A stretch of 64,000 bases of DNA from a bacterium (GTDB lineage: Bacteria; UBP15; UBA6099): assembly GCA_029564595.1 (NCBI GenBank), contig JAKQPS010000149.1, positions 35,003-99,002 on the forward strand. The letters are read 5' to 3'. The first letter of the stretch is position 1. Each line of letters begins with the position of its first letter. Below the pieces are notes generated by a model that had not been told where the DNA came from, made no database searches, and was given only the letters and a program-made list of their open reading frames with translations. Positions 34,074 through 42,085 of the stretch are shown in pieces. The position numbers and the translations under genes were made by a program.

Positions 34074-34871
34074 ATGTGTGGTTTGACAGGAGTGGTTCTT
34101 CAGGCGAAGCGCCGCCGGAAAACGGAACGCAATGAAATTGGTCGCGTCTTCACCGACCTTCTTCTGCTCAATCAGGCGCGCGGGAAGGATGCCGCCGGTC
34201 TCGCTATGATTCGGCGCGACGGCTCGTACTCGCTTTTCAAGCGCCCGGGTCCCGCAGAAAAGCTGATCTTGGAAGAGAAATATGCCGAGGTCATCGGGCG
34301 GCTCGATAACAAAACGACATGCATCCTTGGTCACACCCGGTTAAAGACGCGCGGCACGGAGGCGAACAGCCTGAACAACCATCCGATCAGAGCGGGAGCC
34401 GTAATAGGCGCCGCCGCGGGCACGATCCTAAACGCGGACGCCCTTTTCAGAAAATTCCGGCTGCCGAGACGTGCGGAAGTGGACAGTGAGTTCATCTTCC
34501 GGCTCGCGGACAGAAAGGAAAGCATCGAGGACTTCACGGCTTGCCTCAGGAACGTCCGTGGCGGCATGTCCGCCGTTTTCACGCGCACGTCGGCACCTGA
34601 CACGGTTCTGGTCATAAAAGGCAACAAGCCGCTGACCCTGTGGTATCACAATGGCTTCCGGGCCGTTTTCTATTCGTCAGAGGAATGGCCGCTCGAGGAG
34701 GTCATCGGGAATAGCGCCGACGTGGTTCCTCTCGATGTGGCACCGTTCACCCTGTCGGTTTTCCAAACGGACGACCTGCTTGATTTTCATCAGCATGATG
34801 TCCAGTTCATTACCAGGAATTGGAGCGCACGTTCATGGATGTCTCTTTCGTATTCATCTATGGAACTTTGA
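34074..34871 (+). CDS. Class II glutamine amidotransferase-like (Ntn) protein
   Basis: A 265-residue protein. The ATG at 34074 puts Cys at position 2 (MCGLTGVV), the nucleophile after Met removal in Ntn amidotransferases; AAGGAG lies 9 bases before. It has LNQARGKDAAGLAMI, the HTRLKTRGTEANSLNNHPI substrate loop and DSEFIFRLADR. The position of the usual HNG oxyanion motif reads AAAGTILN, so the canonical oxyanion asparagine is absent. In this context it would release or transfer ammonia from glutamine for the amidoligase, or cut a gamma-glutamyl amide. It overlaps the next gene by 37 bases. Confidence 0.75.
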   Translation: MCGLTGVVLQAKRRRKTERNEIGRVFTDLLLLNQARGKDAAGLAMIRRDGSYSLFKRPGPAEKLILEEKYAEVIGRLDNKTTCILGHTRLKTRGTEANSLNNHPIRAGAVIGAAAGTILNADALFRKFRLPRRAEVDSEFIFRLADRKESIEDFTACLRNVRGGMSAVFTRTSAPDTVLVIKGNKPLTLWYHNGFRAVFYSSEEWPLEEVIGNSADVVPLDVAPFTLSVFQTDDLLDFHQHDVQFITRNWSARSWMSLSYSSMEL

Positions 34872-35260
34872 GACAAGGACTCCGAAATCACGACCGCTAT
34901 TGCGGCGATGCTCTCACTATCGAGCCTGCCGTTACAACGGGGCGGTTGTATCATCTTCCTTATGGTTTCCCAACGATGTTCGATGTGCCGGACGGACGTG
35001 TCTTGGGCGAAGTAATGACGTTTCCAGACATTGAAAAGACGCTCGAGACGCTTGATCACCTCGAAGGTTATCACCCGCATGGCCGATGTCATTACTTACG
35101 AATCGTAAAGCGAATTACTCTCTTGACTGAAGATCGAACCGTTCCCTCCTGGGTCTATGTCTATCCGGAAAGTCGTCTTCGAGAAATTCAGCGCGTCGGC
35201 ACCTTCATTCCCCACGGCTGCTGGCGAAAATTCATGATAGCGGAAAAAATCCCGGTTTGA
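34835..35260 (+). CDS. Gamma-glutamylcyclotransferase (AIG2-like)
   Basis: A 141-residue protein. The ATG at 34835 is preferred over a TTG at 34820. It contains FIYGTLRQG, the glycine-rich substrate loop of the GGCT/AIG2 fold; TFPDIEKTLETLDHLEGYHP with the conserved acidic residue; and the pattern of a beta-barrel afterwards. Family members release 5-oxoproline from gamma-glutamyl amines. Here it would remove or edit the product of the amidoligase. It starts inside the preceding gene, so expression is coupled. Confidence 0.75.
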   Translation: MDVSFVFIYGTLRQGLRNHDRYCGDALTIEPAVTTGRLYHLPYGFPTMFDVPDGRVLGEVMTFPDIEKTLETLDHLEGYHPHGRCHYLRIVKRITLLTEDRTVPSWVYVYPESRLREIQRVGTFIPHGCWRKFMIAEKIPV

Positions 35261-35363
35261 TTTCCACTAACTATTCTCCTCGTATCGTTCCCTCTGAAAG
35301 TTATTTCTGAAGCGGTAAATCTGAATTTGGTTGTTTTTCCTATGCAACGCGCAGGTGAAAAAG

Positions 35364-35369
35364 TATAAT
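35364..35369 (+). promoter_or_regulatory. Possible -10 element (TATAAT)
   Basis: A perfect TATAAT lies about 75 bases before the GTG of the next gene in an otherwise empty 180-base gap (35261-35441). No good -35 is seen at the correct distance, so this is a weak promoter call. Confidence 0.35.
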
Positions 35370-35441
35370 CCCCTGAAGGGCGTAATCTGTTTTGCCGCCC
35401 AGACGGGTAAATGAGAAGTCGATTGTAGAGGAGTTTTTCTC

Positions 35442-35951
35442 GTGCGTATGGAAAGAATCAGCCTTGATGAATTTGATCGTTCTGAATTTACCTTCGATGA
35501 TCTGACTTATGAGAAAATGGTGTTTTTATGGTGCTTCTGCGAATTTCCTGATTCAGTAATCGCCTATAAATGCGGTGTCCCAAAGGATAAAATATCAAGA
35601 CTGAGAAGAGACAAATACAAGATAAACATGATGAACTCGTGGGAACATATCGAGAATATGTCCGGGGCCGGGACCGTTGTGACAGAGATGACGCTGAGAG
35701 AGGAGTCCAATGCGATGGTAGCCCACGTGTTCCGCAACAGCTACCTGAAAGACCTCCATGCGGGAGTCGTCGAAGAGAAATTCCTAGACCCAAAATGCAG
35801 CCGAATTACAGATGACGAAATGAAAAAGTTGATGATCGAATGCTGCGAGAAAATGGCAAAGCTGCTGGAACTCAGAGACAAAGACCCTCGGGAATACAAG
35901 GCATTTCTGAAACGCACCCACAGGAATTACTGCAAGCAATGGATAAAGTAG
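35442..35951 (+). CDS. Unknown protein, possibly regulatory, next to the BREX/TIR operon
   Basis: A 169-residue protein with a GTG start 9 bases after GAGGAG (an ATG two codons downstream is an alternative). It includes YKCGVPKDKISRLRRDKYKI near residue 45-65, which could be a helix-turn-helix, and a helical C-terminus with KLMIECCEKMAKLLE. It converges with the TIR gene; the stops are only a few bases apart. No family is recognised. It could close the amidoligase cassette or be a separate regulator. Confidence 0.5.
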   Translation: MRMERISLDEFDRSEFTFDDLTYEKMVFLWCFCEFPDSVIAYKCGVPKDKISRLRRDKYKINMMNSWEHIENMSGAGTVVTEMTLREESNAMVAHVFRNSYLKDLHAGVVEEKFLDPKCSRITDDEMKKLMIECCEKMAKLLELRDKDPREYKAFLKRTHRNYCKQWIK

Positions 35952-35957
35952 TCATAC

Positions 35958-37385
35958 TTATACTTTATTCATATCAATATTAAATCCTACTTGCTTCATC
36001 TCTTTGGCAAGAGTAAACTTCCATGCGCCTCCAGAATCCATCGGCACATAGACAACACCATCGTAGTCAGACGGCAATTCAACGCCTTCTTCATAAATAA
36101 TACATACTCTTTCCCGGCCAATCTTTCCGACAAAAAAACCCATTTCAAAAATTACATTCTGCCTGGCTCTCGGAATAAGTCTCTCTTCACCTTTTGCCCT
36201 GCCTTCGTCATCAGATGTCAGCAATACAATCGCATAGCCCACATTGGAGTATGTTTCAAACTTCTCAATTATCGTTTTTCCAGATGAAGGCTGTTCGTGG
36301 AGAATGATGGCTTCCAGTCCAAGTTTCTCAATAAACCTAGCAACAGTCTCTTTAACTTCTTTATTGTGTCCATGAACAATAAATATCTTTTCACCCAGCA
36401 ACTTACTGGATTTGACGTTGCTACCCATGTCAGACTTATCACCATCCTTTTTTACTATTCTATCTTCGCTTTTTGCGATCTCTATTTTCCTACGTGCTTT
36501 GAGTTTTATTGTCATCAGTTCATCTTTCAGTCTTGTTTGAGGGCCTTTAACACGATTGCCCTCGCCACGTGAAAAAAGATCGCGCTCGATTTGTTTCTCA
36601 CCAGCTTTCCCTCTTTTTTCTATATAACCCTGTATTTCCTGAATTAGCCATTCAGATACAGCATCGTCAATGCAGCCTCTTTTGTTTCGGATCAAATCTA
36701 TAAGTATATCAACTCGGGAAAGCACCTCTTTCTCTATATCTTCGGCAACTTGAAGAGCAGGATTCCTATTATCTGGCTGTTTTTCCGCAATCCTTTTCCT
36801 GTCTTTTGTTATATTTTCCTTTATCTCACCAGTTTTCATATCCACTAATTTTAGAATTTCTCTTTTATCATCGTCTGAAAGAATATCCTTCCTGTTTTGC
36901 TCATCCATAATTAAGCTGTCACTTACATTCTCACTCTCAGAAAGGACTGTTTCTTTTTTTACAATCTCTACATCTCTTCTCATGCCTTGTTTTAGCAGGT
37001 TCGCTCTATCTCTTATCTTTTCTTTTAAATATTCCGAGTCCGTAGTGCCTTCACCAAATCGTTCTTCGATTTGGTTCTGTTCGGACTTTAGTTTTAAATC
37101 AATGTGTTCTTCAACAAGGTTGACGATCCAACCGAAATCAGAATCCTCTAACGATCTTTTTTTCTGAACTGATTTGTTCTTAGCTATTTCTAAAAGGGTA
37201 TTAACTTCATAGTTTATAACTTCCTCAAACTGTTCACGCGAGACTTCAAAATACACGTCTCGACCTATCATTCCTCTTTGAGCTGGTAAAAGCGTTTTTC
37301 TCTCTTCTGCTATTTTATCGCATTTTTTACCAACTTTTAACTTTAGAAGCTGGACAATCTCGTTTTTCTCATCATCGGTAAGCAT
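35958..37385 (-). CDS. TIR-like (PF10137) protein with duplicated helical domain, BREX-linked
   Basis: A 475-residue protein. The start at 37385 is used because the frame upstream runs through the end of brxL and the sequence there is not conserved-looking. The C-terminal about 145 residues are a full TIR-like nucleotide-binding domain: KIFIVHGHNKEVKETV, LHEQPSSGKTIIEKFE with the likely catalytic Glu, PRARQNVIFEMGFFVGK and LPSDYDGVVYVPMDS. The N-terminal part consists of two copies of one helical domain: TDDEKNEIVQLLKLKVGKK...YLKEKIRDRANLLKQ, then SDDDKREILKLVDMKTGEI...RLKDELMTIKLKARR. TIR domains of this family cleave NAD+ in other defence systems (CBASS, Pycsar); here that is inferred. It is 13 bases after brxL. 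Confidence 0.78.
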   Translation of the reverse strand: MLTDDEKNEIVQLLKLKVGKKCDKIAEERKTLLPAQRGMIGRDVYFEVSREQFEEVINYEVNTLLEIAKNKSVQKKRSLEDSDFGWIVNLVEEHIDLKLKSEQNQIEERFGEGTTDSEYLKEKIRDRANLLKQGMRRDVEIVKKETVLSESENVSDSLIMDEQNRKDILSDDDKREILKLVDMKTGEIKENITKDRKRIAEKQPDNRNPALQVAEDIEKEVLSRVDILIDLIRNKRGCIDDAVSEWLIQEIQGYIEKRGKAGEKQIERDLFSRGEGNRVKGPQTRLKDELMTIKLKARRKIEIAKSEDRIVKKDGDKSDMGSNVKSSKLLGEKIFIVHGHNKEVKETVARFIEKLGLEAIILHEQPSSGKTIIEKFETYSNVGYAIVLLTSDDEGRAKGEERLIPRARQNVIFEMGFFVGKIGRERVCIIYEEGVELPSDYDGVVYVPMDSGGAWKFTLAKEMKQVGFNIDMNKV

Positions 37386-37398
37386 ATCGAACGCGCTC

Positions 37399-39438
37399 TC
37401 ACTCCACGCCAAAAGCTTTGAAAACGGCATCCTTCGGGTCGGAATAAAACGAGGTCTGGAACTTGGCAAAGAGTTCCCCCGGAACAGTTGGTATATCGCT
37501 CACGCTGGACATCGGCAACAGGATTCTTTTCGCCCCGGCATCAAACGCCACCTGTAAGCACCCTGCAAGGTTCTCCACGGGCACAATGCTCCCGCCAAGA
37601 CTCATATCCCCAAGAACAACGATCTGACTCTGTAATGACTTTCCCATCAATCCTGAACACAACGCCACAAATGCCGCCAGCGTCATGCCGTGCGCCGGGC
37701 CTGTGTTATGAAGCTCAACGATGTGAAGATGGTAATCGTGATCCAGGGCCTTCGCCGATGCGCTGACTCCCGACACGTTTGCCTTAAAATAATCGTAGGC
37801 TATCCTGAGAGGTTCTTTTGCTTTCTGGTTTGAACCGACCCCGGATGTCGTCAGCTTCCCGTTTCCGGCCGTCACTTGTACCTCGAACCTGTACAACCCC
37901 AAATTTGCGCTGGAGCCCACCGCCACCGTATGCAGCGTCCCCGGATCGAGCGGCCCTTCCGGTATCAATGAACCGCCGCCCTGTTCCGGCACACTGACAA
38001 ACCGTTCTTCCGTGCTCTCATTGTCTATATAGCTGAAATGGACGTTGTAGAACTCCATCCCGCCGATCTTCTTCAACTGCTCTTTAACCCTGCGCCTGAC
38101 CTCCATTGCATACGTCAGGCACTTTCGTACATCCTCTTTATCAAACTCACCATGCGGGAACAGCAGCTTTATCAACCCTGAGACCGTGTGCTTCACGGCG
38201 ATAACATCTCTCTGATTCAGGTTGTTTCCGAACCTGAAATACTTGTCTATCGCATCCGAGTGAGTCTGCTTCCGCATCTCCCGCAGGAACTCAGCCAGAT
38301 AATCCACGATGAATCCATACCTGTTCGTGAAGAACTCCGGCTTCATCTTCGGGATTTCCCATCCCGGCACATAAGCGTGTATCCTGTCAAAGAACGCCGA
38401 ATCAATCATGTCCTCCGGGAACGGAGCAAACAGGTGCCCGGTCTTTACCAGCACATCCACGGCCTGATTGATATTCCCAACAAACACCATTGCCGCATTC
38501 GCATTTATCATGTCCCGGCCGCGTGAAAACGAACCCGAAGCCATGAAGTCTTTCATTATCTGAACACCGTCTTTTTCCTTGTAACTTATTCCCGCAACCT
38601 CATCAAACGCCACCACATCCCAAAGGCCAACCAGTCCGACCTTATGGCTGCTCATGTTGTAGAACAGGTTCGCAACCGTCGTCTGTCCGCCTGACACCAG
38701 TATGCTGTTCGGGCTTATCTCTTTGTAAATGTGACTCTTGCCCGTGCCTCTCGGCCCAAGCTCACACAGGTTGAAATTGTTTTCCACAAGCGGTATCAAC
38801 CGGGCGATTAAATGCCACTTAACCCGCTCTTCGAACTGTGTCGGCTCCATCCCGGTTGACCGCAGCAGCACATCAATCCACTGTTCAGTCGTGAATTGCT
38901 TGCGGCCTTCCACAATTTCATTCAGGTCCATGTTCGGCATCTGGATCGGCTTCAGTTCTTCAAGAATGAACGGAGTGCTTTTTTTATTCTCATCGTAAAC
39001 ATAATTCAGCGAGACAATGCACCAGATGCCGCCTACCAGCAGCTTTTCATATTTCTGGATGGTCTCGCTTCCAACCTCTACTCCCTTGACTCCGAGATTC
39101 GACAGCAACGCCTCATAAACATCCCGTTTCTCATTCAGATGCACCGTCACCTTATCAATGACCCGGTAGCTGCCTTTCTCCTTGATAAGCGACTTCACTT
39201 TCTCGGCTTCATCCGGGCGCACGTAATTCTCAGCCAGAATCCGTTTTACATTGTTTAAACCGTCTTCTATCGCTTTTTCATCGTCGGAGGCGCAGTACAT
39301 CCCCAAAAGGTACTCCAGAACGTAAACCGGGACGTTTGCGCCTTCCTTTATCAGCTTGGTCAGGTCTTTCCTCACGACCCGCCCGGCGAAGTGTTTATTC
39401 AACATCACATCGAGGTTTTCATGCGCTTCGTTTTCCAT
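37399..39438 (-). CDS. brxL: BREX protein BrxL (AAA+, Lon-like C-terminus)
   Basis: A 679-residue AAA+ protein; the start at 39438 is chosen because GGGGG lies before it and the upstream frame overlaps pglZ. The N-terminus has NKHFAGRVVRKDLTKLIKEG. Walker A is GPRGTGKSH near residue 229; VVAFDEVAG is the Walker B region. A Lon-like domain follows at about residues 540-670, but the place of the catalytic Ser reads GPAHG and that of the Lys reads ENLAG, so peptidase activity is unlikely. In type 1 BREX, BrxL is needed for phage defence. It is the last core gene of the operon. Confidence 0.92.
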   Translation of the reverse strand: MENEAHENLDVMLNKHFAGRVVRKDLTKLIKEGANVPVYVLEYLLGMYCASDDEKAIEDGLNNVKRILAENYVRPDEAEKVKSLIKEKGSYRVIDKVTVHLNEKRDVYEALLSNLGVKGVEVGSETIQKYEKLLVGGIWCIVSLNYVYDENKKSTPFILEELKPIQMPNMDLNEIVEGRKQFTTEQWIDVLLRSTGMEPTQFEERVKWHLIARLIPLVENNFNLCELGPRGTGKSHIYKEISPNSILVSGGQTTVANLFYNMSSHKVGLVGLWDVVAFDEVAGISYKEKDGVQIMKDFMASGSFSRGRDMINANAAMVFVGNINQAVDVLVKTGHLFAPFPEDMIDSAFFDRIHAYVPGWEIPKMKPEFFTNRYGFIVDYLAEFLREMRKQTHSDAIDKYFRFGNNLNQRDVIAVKHTVSGLIKLLFPHGEFDKEDVRKCLTYAMEVRRRVKEQLKKIGGMEFYNVHFSYIDNESTEERFVSVPEQGGGSLIPEGPLDPGTLHTVAVGSSANLGLYRFEVQVTAGNGKLTTSGVGSNQKAKEPLRIAYDYFKANVSGVSASAKALDHDYHLHIVELHNTGPAHGMTLAAFVALCSGLMGKSLQSQIVVLGDMSLGGSIVPVENLAGCLQVAFDAGAKRILLPMSSVSDIPTVPGELFAKFQTSFYSDPKDAVFKAFGVE

Positions 39439-39448
39439 AATGCCCCCG

Positions 39449-42085
39449 CTAAAAATCATTTGATATTGCAATGTCTATGATGATCGGAAACCTCTCGTAT
39501 TCCGTTTGCGTATCCGCATTCCTGAGCACAAGATGGTAGTCTTTCTTTCCGCTGTATTTACCCGACAGCAGCGTCAGCTTCGCTTCCTTCTTTCTTTCCT
39601 CCATCGAGTCCGACTGGCTATCGAATGTCAGCGTCTCCTCATTGCTTATGATATTCTCTCCGTCGTAAACAGCAACGGTCAGAATCCGCGGCTTCATCCT
39701 GTCGGTAACAGCCTCGTTCTGAATGAACTCAAACCTGTGTACAGGCGTAACGACTTTTTTGTGCCCTCCCAGTAGCGACACTCCCACCTTGTCTGCAACC
39801 GCTTTTTTCGCTTTCTCACCGTGCAACTCTTTAACCGTGATCACAGGTACAACAATCTCCTGCAACATCGCCCCGCCGTGGATGAATCTGGAGCCTCCGA
39901 CAAAATGGAATTTGTTTGCCCCTTTCGGTATCCAGAATTCCATGTCTCCATCGGCGCCGGCAGTCACCGCTGTTTTCCCATGAAACACTTTCGGCGACTC
40001 ACCAAGGTTTGTTCCAAGCAAGTATCGCTTCTTTGCCTTCAGAGTTCCAGTCGGCTTCGTATCCAGTCCGCTCTTGTCTGTCGCCTCCGGCATGGACTGT
40101 TGATACAGGAATCCGTGATCCGCCGTTATGACGACGTGGTTCCCGTTCAGGTTGTTTATTATGTGGCTGACAAGCTGCGCCAGTTCCTCTATCGTTTTCT
40201 CCACTGCCTCGAAGGTCTCTGTCTCCGTCGCCGCAGAGTCGCCCGTCGAATCTATCCTGTTGTGATAGATGTATATGACCTTCAAATCTTTGACGAACTC
40301 CCTGCCTTCATCTCTTTTCATTCCGAGCAGGGCATCCGCTTTTATCGCTGTTCCATCCACTCCAGCAAGCACTTTCGCTCTCTGGTCTATGGAACTCGTT
40401 CCCATGCCGTCCACAAGCACATCAGCATTCGCATCCAGTTTGAACGCCAGTTCCTTCTTTGGCAGCAGCGCAGCCATCCCAAGCCCGGTATAACTCGGCA
40501 GCACTCCCATCTGTGTTTCAAGCTTGGCATCGAACCTGTTCTTGCCGCACAAAACCCTGTAAAGCTCTTCCGCAACCTCGTATCTCAAGGCATCGCTTAC
40601 GATTACATAAACCTTGTTGGTCACGCTTCCCAGAACCCTGCCTACACGCTCATCATAAAAGTCCTTCTGTCTGCTTATTTCCGGCAGCCGCCATGTGTTC
40701 AACAAACTTTTCTCTTCGCCTTTTTCCAGCAGCCCGTTCCACGCAACCGCCATCTGCTCCAGATACCAGTTGCAGTAACACGCCTCCACCGCTTCTCGCA
40801 TCGGCTTCAGTCCGTCCTTCAAAAGCAGTTCCACTCTGTCAGCAAAAAAGTTGAACTTCCTGTAAAGCTGATCAAATACAAAAAGCTCTCCAGCGTATGC
40901 ATCATACATGCTTTTGGCATCCGGGAAGTCGAAACCGTCCTCATATCGTTTCCTCAGTTCAAAAAGCTCCGCAGCCGCTTCAATTGCCTGATATGCCTGA
41001 TTGTATGTTTCAATATTGTCACCATCAGCGGCAAATCTCGGATTCGCCCAGAACCCGTCCCGCCGCTTTTGTATCAGCGTCTTCACCCCGTCTATGCTTT
41101 CATACTTACGGTTCATCACGGTATCACGCAACGAGCGGATCAGCTTGCGTTCAACGGCCTCAAATGTCATGCACTCTGCAAGGTCATTTTCATCCAGCAG
41201 ATTTATGTGATTTTTGATATTGAGTTCTTCGCCGACCTGCTTTGACAGCATCTTGTAAGCGTCGTAGCTCGTAACATTGTTCCGCCACTGTGAGAGGAAT
41301 ACCGATGCGTTCTGCGCGATAGCCCTGTTCTGCAACTGAAAGTGCTTCAGCGCGAAAGGCAGATCGCCTTTCAGGCTGTTTTCCATGTCCGCCACAAATA
41401 TTCTGAGCGTCAGGTTTAGAAGTGTCTTTTCAGCCGGGTTGTACCCGAACTTCTTTGCCATCAGTTCCCAGAACATGTCAGACAGCCCGAACTTTTCAAT
41501 CTCCTCCCATGCCTTCGGCGGCTGGCTCAGATCACAGTCTCCGTCCTTGCAGTATTGCGACAGCAGCTTCATCAGGATGTTGAACGGCTCCGACTGATCC
41601 GCTTTTGTTATCACGGCCAACATCTTCAGATCAATATCGTCTGCGAGGTCATCCGGCGATACAAACTTCTTCAGCTTCGCAACCCTGTCCTTGTTGGCGC
41701 AGAACTCCTGCCGCTTGCCGATGTGTTCTCGCATGGAGAGGTTGGATAGTTCAAGCTCGTTCAGAATCATCGAGGCCATGTCCGCATAGAACGTCCTGCT
41801 GTACAGCCGGATGTCCATCAGCCAGTCCGCTTCCGGCTCCGGCTCGGCAAAAGGCGCATACAGCAGATAACGGCCTGTCGTGTCTTCTGTTTCGAGTTTA
41901 ACCTTCAGCCCGAATGCGGATTCATCTTTCAGGTTGATGATGCTGACACCTTCAAGCCCAATGAAATGTATGTCGTTCTCAAACTCCCGGTCTTTATCAA
42001 ACCAGAAAACGATCCGCTTGTTTTCCTCTTCGTATATCTTGCGGAGGCTTTCTCTCAGTTTTTCCGACTGTTTACTGTCCATCAT
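39449..42085 (-). CDS. pglZ: BREX-1 protein PglZ (alkaline phosphatase superfamily)
   Basis: An 878-residue protein. The PglZ core lies in the second half: VYVIVSDALRYEVAEEL near residue 492 (metal-binding Asp), YIYHNRIDSTGD and VVITADHGFLYQ near residue 657 (Asp/His). The N-terminal half is helical with no motif. In BREX, PglZ works with PglX and BrxC; its hydrolase activity is inferred from the family. Its start overlaps the pglX stop by 4 bases, showing coupled translation. Confidence 0.93.
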   Translation of the reverse strand: MMDSKQSEKLRESLRKIYEEENKRIVFWFDKDREFENDIHFIGLEGVSIINLKDESAFGLKVKLETEDTTGRYLLYAPFAEPEPEADWLMDIRLYSRTFYADMASMILNELELSNLSMREHIGKRQEFCANKDRVAKLKKFVSPDDLADDIDLKMLAVITKADQSEPFNILMKLLSQYCKDGDCDLSQPPKAWEEIEKFGLSDMFWELMAKKFGYNPAEKTLLNLTLRIFVADMENSLKGDLPFALKHFQLQNRAIAQNASVFLSQWRNNVTSYDAYKMLSKQVGEELNIKNHINLLDENDLAECMTFEAVERKLIRSLRDTVMNRKYESIDGVKTLIQKRRDGFWANPRFAADGDNIETYNQAYQAIEAAAELFELRKRYEDGFDFPDAKSMYDAYAGELFVFDQLYRKFNFFADRVELLLKDGLKPMREAVEACYCNWYLEQMAVAWNGLLEKGEEKSLLNTWRLPEISRQKDFYDERVGRVLGSVTNKVYVIVSDALRYEVAEELYRVLCGKNRFDAKLETQMGVLPSYTGLGMAALLPKKELAFKLDANADVLVDGMGTSSIDQRAKVLAGVDGTAIKADALLGMKRDEGREFVKDLKVIYIYHNRIDSTGDSAATETETFEAVEKTIEELAQLVSHIINNLNGNHVVITADHGFLYQQSMPEATDKSGLDTKPTGTLKAKKRYLLGTNLGESPKVFHGKTAVTAGADGDMEFWIPKGANKFHFVGGSRFIHGGAMLQEIVVPVITVKELHGEKAKKAVADKVGVSLLGGHKKVVTPVHRFEFIQNEAVTDRMKPRILTVAVYDGENIISNEETLTFDSQSDSMEERKKEAKLTLLSGKYSGKKDYHLVLRNADTQTEYERFPIIIDIAISNDF

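Noticed and set aside
39821-41245. 474-residue plus-strand reading inside pglZ
   Set aside because: Antisense to pglZ, which has the metal-binding motifs; the reading is Leu/His/Arg-rich without a ribosome site.
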